Source: an uncultured Barnesiella sp. (GTDB lineage Bacteria > Bacteroidota > Bacteroidia > Bacteroidales > Barnesiellaceae_A). From it: a DNA stretch of 8,172 bases. Below are positions 6,088-8,172 of this stretch, in pieces; position 1 is the stretch's first letter; each line of letters starts with the position of its first letter. Location: contig CAJGDT010000072.1 in assembly GCA_904502265.1 (NCBI GenBank), forward strand, positions 1 to 8,172. The letters run 5' to 3'. The translations under genes and the position numbers were made by a program. The notes under the pieces were generated by a model, which worked only from the letters and a program-made list of their open reading frames with translations, searched no databases and was not told where the DNA came from.

Positions 6088-7431
6088 ATGCGCACAATTA
6101 TTCAAAACGGTCTTATCATCAACGAAGGCCGAGAGTTTGTCGGTAACATTATCATCGACAACAATATCATTACACACATTGTCGAAGGCAACCTTGATGC
6201 CTGCATATTGGCTATGGCCGATCGCATCATCGATGCACAAGGCTGCTGGGTTATACCCGGTGTCATCGACGACCAAGTACACTTCCGCGAGCCCGGCTTG
6301 ACTCACAAGGCCGATATAGCAACCGAGAGTCGTGCTGCTGTGGCCGGTGGTGTTACATCGTACATGGATATGCCCAATACCAAGCCGGCTACCATTACAG
6401 CCGACGCTCTTGCTTGGAAACAACAACAAGCACAAGAGACCTCTATTGCCAACTACTCATTCTACATAGGTGCTACCAACGACAATGCCGAGTTGATTAC
6501 CACCCTCGACTATACTCACGTGTGCGGTATCAAGCTCTTTATGGGTTCATCGACAGGCAATATGCTTGTAGACGAGAGCAAGACTCTCGAGAAAATCTTT
6601 GCCGAAGCACCCGTTTTGGTAGCAACACACTGCGAAGAAGAAGAGGTTATTCAGGCCAATCGCGCCCGCTACACAGCCATGTTTGGCGAGGATTTGCCTA
6701 TATACTTCCACCCCATGATACGCAATGCAGAGGCTTGCTATCGTTCGTCAGCCAAGGCTGTCGAATTGGCTACACGTCACAATGCCCGCTTGCACTTGCT
6801 CCACCTCTCTACAGCACGTGAACTTACCTTGCTCGAGGATCGTCCTTTGGCCGAAAAACGCATCACCGGCGAGGTGTGCGTACACCACTTGTGGTTCGAT
6901 GATAATGACTACGCCACTTACGGCAATCGCATCAAGTGGAACCCCGCCATCAAGACCTGTGCCGATCGTCGCGCCCTGCTTGAGGCCGTTGCTTGCAATC
7001 GTCTCGACATCGTGGCAACCGACCACGCACCGCACCTGCTCAGCGAGAAAGAGGGCTCATGCCTGAAGGCCGCATCGGGAGGACCCTTGGTACAATTCTC
7101 ATTGCAAACTATGCTCGAACTCGCCGCAAAAGGTCACTTTACCCGCACACAAGTGGTAGAGAAGATGTGTCACGCACCGGCAGCACTCTTCGGTGTGGCT
7201 CGTCGCGGATACATTCGCGAGGGTTACTATGCCGATATTGCCATTATCGACCCTTGCCAACCCTACACCGTAACCCCCGACAAGATTCAGTCGCGCTGCG
7301 GATGGTCGCCATTCGAAGGCCACACCTACCCACACAGCATCACACACACACTTGTCAATGGTGTTGTGGCATACGAAAACGGCACTATCAACGACAACTG
7401 CCGTGGTCAATTGCTCCTCTTTGAGCGATAA
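6088..7431 (+). CDS. pyrC: Dihydroorotase
   Basis: Dihydroorotase closes N-carbamoyl-aspartate to dihydroorotate, step three of pyrimidine synthesis. At 447 residues it has the long amidohydrolase form, with a small beta domain from both ends (about 1-55 and 375-447) flanking the metal-binding barrel. Motifs: PGVIDDQVHFREPGLTHK (57-74), MPNT (95-98), GIKLFMGSSTGN (147-158) with Lys149 as the likely carboxylated metal-bridging lysine, THCEEE (180-185) with His181, HLLHLST (236-242) with His239, KWNPAIK (283-289) and TDHAPH (311-316) with catalytic Asp312. The first His of the usual HxH pair is Gln63 (codon CAA); His65 and substrate-binding Arg67 are kept. I recall the same DDQVH form in other Bacteroidota dihydroorotases, so it is probably a lineage trait and not a defect. 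Allantoinase or hydantoinase is less likely given FREPG, MPNT and TDHAPH. It is second in an operon with the glycosyltransferase. Confidence 0.92.
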   Translation: MRTIIQNGLIINEGREFVGNIIIDNNIITHIVEGNLDACILAMADRIIDAQGCWVIPGVIDDQVHFREPGLTHKADIATESRAAVAGGVTSYMDMPNTKPATITADALAWKQQQAQETSIANYSFYIGATNDNAELITTLDYTHVCGIKLFMGSSTGNMLVDESKTLEKIFAEAPVLVATHCEEEEVIQANRARYTAMFGEDLPIYFHPMIRNAEACYRSSAKAVELATRHNARLHLLHLSTARELTLLEDRPLAEKRITGEVCVHHLWFDDNDYATYGNRIKWNPAIKTCADRRALLEAVACNRLDIVATDHAPHLLSEKEGSCLKAASGGPLVQFSLQTMLELAAKGHFTRTQVVEKMCHAPAALFGVARRGYIREGYYADIAIIDPCQPYTVTPDKIQSRCGWSPFEGHTYPHSITHTLVNGVVAYENGTINDNCRGQLLLFER

Positions 7432-7457
7432 AAAAATCATAAGATTGAAACCATTTG

Positions 7458-7499
7458 TCATAGCGATGCGTCTAATACACAAAAAACGCATCGCTATGA
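7458..7499 (+). other. Perfect 14-bp hairpin covering the start codon of the last gene
   Basis: TCATAGCGATGCGT (7458-7471) pairs exactly with ACGCATCGCTATGA (7486-7499) around a 14-nt A-rich loop. The right arm contains the ATG at 7496-7498, and the left arm contains another ATG (7466-7468) in the same frame. No T-run follows directly, so it is not a standard terminator for pyrC. It could control translation of the downstream gene or slow 3' decay of the upstream mRNA. Confidence 0.75.
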
Positions 7500-8172
7500 A
7501 ACATTTTTACATTACCCTATTATTTGCGCTTGTTGCATGCAACGCATATACTCAAAACTCAAATTTACACATCAAAGCATACACCACCTTTCTACAAGGT
7601 GAACACCCCTCGGCCAAGGATTATATACTCGGACTTTTCGCACGATACGATATTGTCATTCTATGCGAGCGCGACCACCGCGAAATGACTCAATATGAAC
7701 TTATTCTCGACGTATTGGCCGACAAACGATTTATCAACGAGGTAGGCGTAGTATACTTTGAGATAGGCAATACCGAGTACAACGACAGCATCAATGCCTT
7801 CTTGCACAATGCAACGCTTACCCCCGATGAGGTAAAACAGTATGTGCTACACTTCCATCGCAACATCTATGGTGCAGGACTATGGGAAAAGAGCAATTAC
7901 AGTTACTTACTACGAGGTGTTCATGACATCAATAGCCGACTTGCCCCAAAAGATATGATTGAGATATACGGCCTTGAGAAGGGTGTAAACTGGGAAAATG
8001 CCACCGAACAAGACATAATACGTCGCAATATCTGCAGCGATGCCACACACCGTGACGCGATATTAGCCGAAAACTTCTGCAACTATCATCATTATAGCAC
8101 TACGGGCAAAGCTCTTGTTATACTCAATTACCGTCATGCCTTTACACGCGATATTGCCAATCGAGACAATGC
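7496..8172 (+). CDS. Exported protein of the erythromycin esterase-like/ChaN-like superfamily (putative lipoprotein), 3' end missing
   Basis: The frame is open from the ATG at 7496 to the window edge: 225 residues are visible and no stop is reached. The start MKHFYITLLFALVACNAYTQN is a short signal peptide. LVAC (12-15) fits a lipobox, so Cys15 may be lipidated; signal peptidase I cleavage is the alternative. I do not recognise a specific family, but spaced residues resemble the EreA/ChaN-like fold: LCERDHRE (56-63, Glu58 and His61), VVYFEIGN (85-92, Glu89), HRDAILAENF (185-194, compare RDxxMAEN) and LVILNYRHAF (207-216, compare the HNAH strand of EreA). This is inference; substrate and role are unknown, and no resistance function should be assumed. 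An in-frame ATG at 7466 would lengthen the n-region to MRLIHKKRIAMKHF, also plausible for export. The gene follows pyrC by 64 bp and may be cotranscribed. Confidence 0.75.
   Translation, partial: MKHFYITLLFALVACNAYTQNSNLHIKAYTTFLQGEHPSAKDYILGLFARYDIVILCERDHREMTQYELILDVLADKRFINEVGVVYFEIGNTEYNDSINAFLHNATLTPDEVKQYVLHFHRNIYGAGLWEKSNYSYLLRGVHDINSRLAPKDMIEIYGLEKGVNWENATEQDIIRRNICSDATHRDAILAENFCNYHHYSTTGKALVILNYRHAFTRDIANRDN

Noticed and set aside
7420..7447. TTTG (7420-7423) and TAAGATTG (7440-7447) as a promoter for the last gene
   Set aside because: The spacing is 16 bp instead of 19-21, and the -7 box has a mismatch in its TTTG core.
7458..7499. The hairpin as a Rho-independent terminator of pyrC
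   Set aside because: No T-run follows the right arm directly (it continues GAAACATTTTTAC) and the loop is 14 nt, unlike the clear terminator at 4141-4181. A weak terminator role is not fully excluded.

Overview
The window reads as chromosomal DNA from a member of the Bacteroidales (phylum Bacteroidota), probably host-associated. Three things point there. The promoters match the Bacteroidota -33 TTTG / -7 TAnnTTTG pattern (best cases at 2815-2846 and 5259-5289). The genes lack Shine-Dalgarno sites and instead have A/T-rich leaders. The protein variants are of the Bacteroidales kind, for example a transketolase with SDGGIQEE in place of GDGxxxEG, and a dihydroorotase with DDQVHFREPG. The family within the order cannot be fixed from this sequence. 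No mobile element, tRNA, rRNA or CRISPR array was seen.

Layout: the window opens in the last third of a P-type (PMCA-like) calcium ATPase gene (to 577). Next come transketolase tkt (664-2700), an OmpA-family outer membrane protein with a strong promoter and a strong terminator (2920-4119, terminator 4141-4181), and dihydroneopterin aldolase folB (4297-4650). Ribose-5-phosphate isomerase B, rpiB, lies on the minus strand (4661-5101) and converges on folB. A divergent intergenic region carries a promoter for each side. It is followed by a likely two-gene operon: a DPM1-like polyprenyl-phosphate glycosyltransferase (5324-6082) and a dihydroorotase pyrC (6088-7431). The window ends inside an exported, probably lipoprotein, gene (7496 to the edge) that resembles the erythromycin esterase-like / ChaN-like superfamily.

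How the genes fit together: this is mostly housekeeping metabolism. Tkt and RpiB belong to the non-oxidative pentose phosphate pathway and supply ribose-5-phosphate. PyrC (pyrimidine synthesis) and FolB (folate synthesis) belong to nucleotide and cofactor pathways. The OmpA protein, the glycosyltransferase, the ATPase and the last gene belong to the envelope. No clearly new multi-gene system is visible. The parts most worth a second look are non-coding: a perfect 14-bp hairpin that takes in the start codon of the last gene, and a perfect 13-bp inverted repeat around the ompA promoter.
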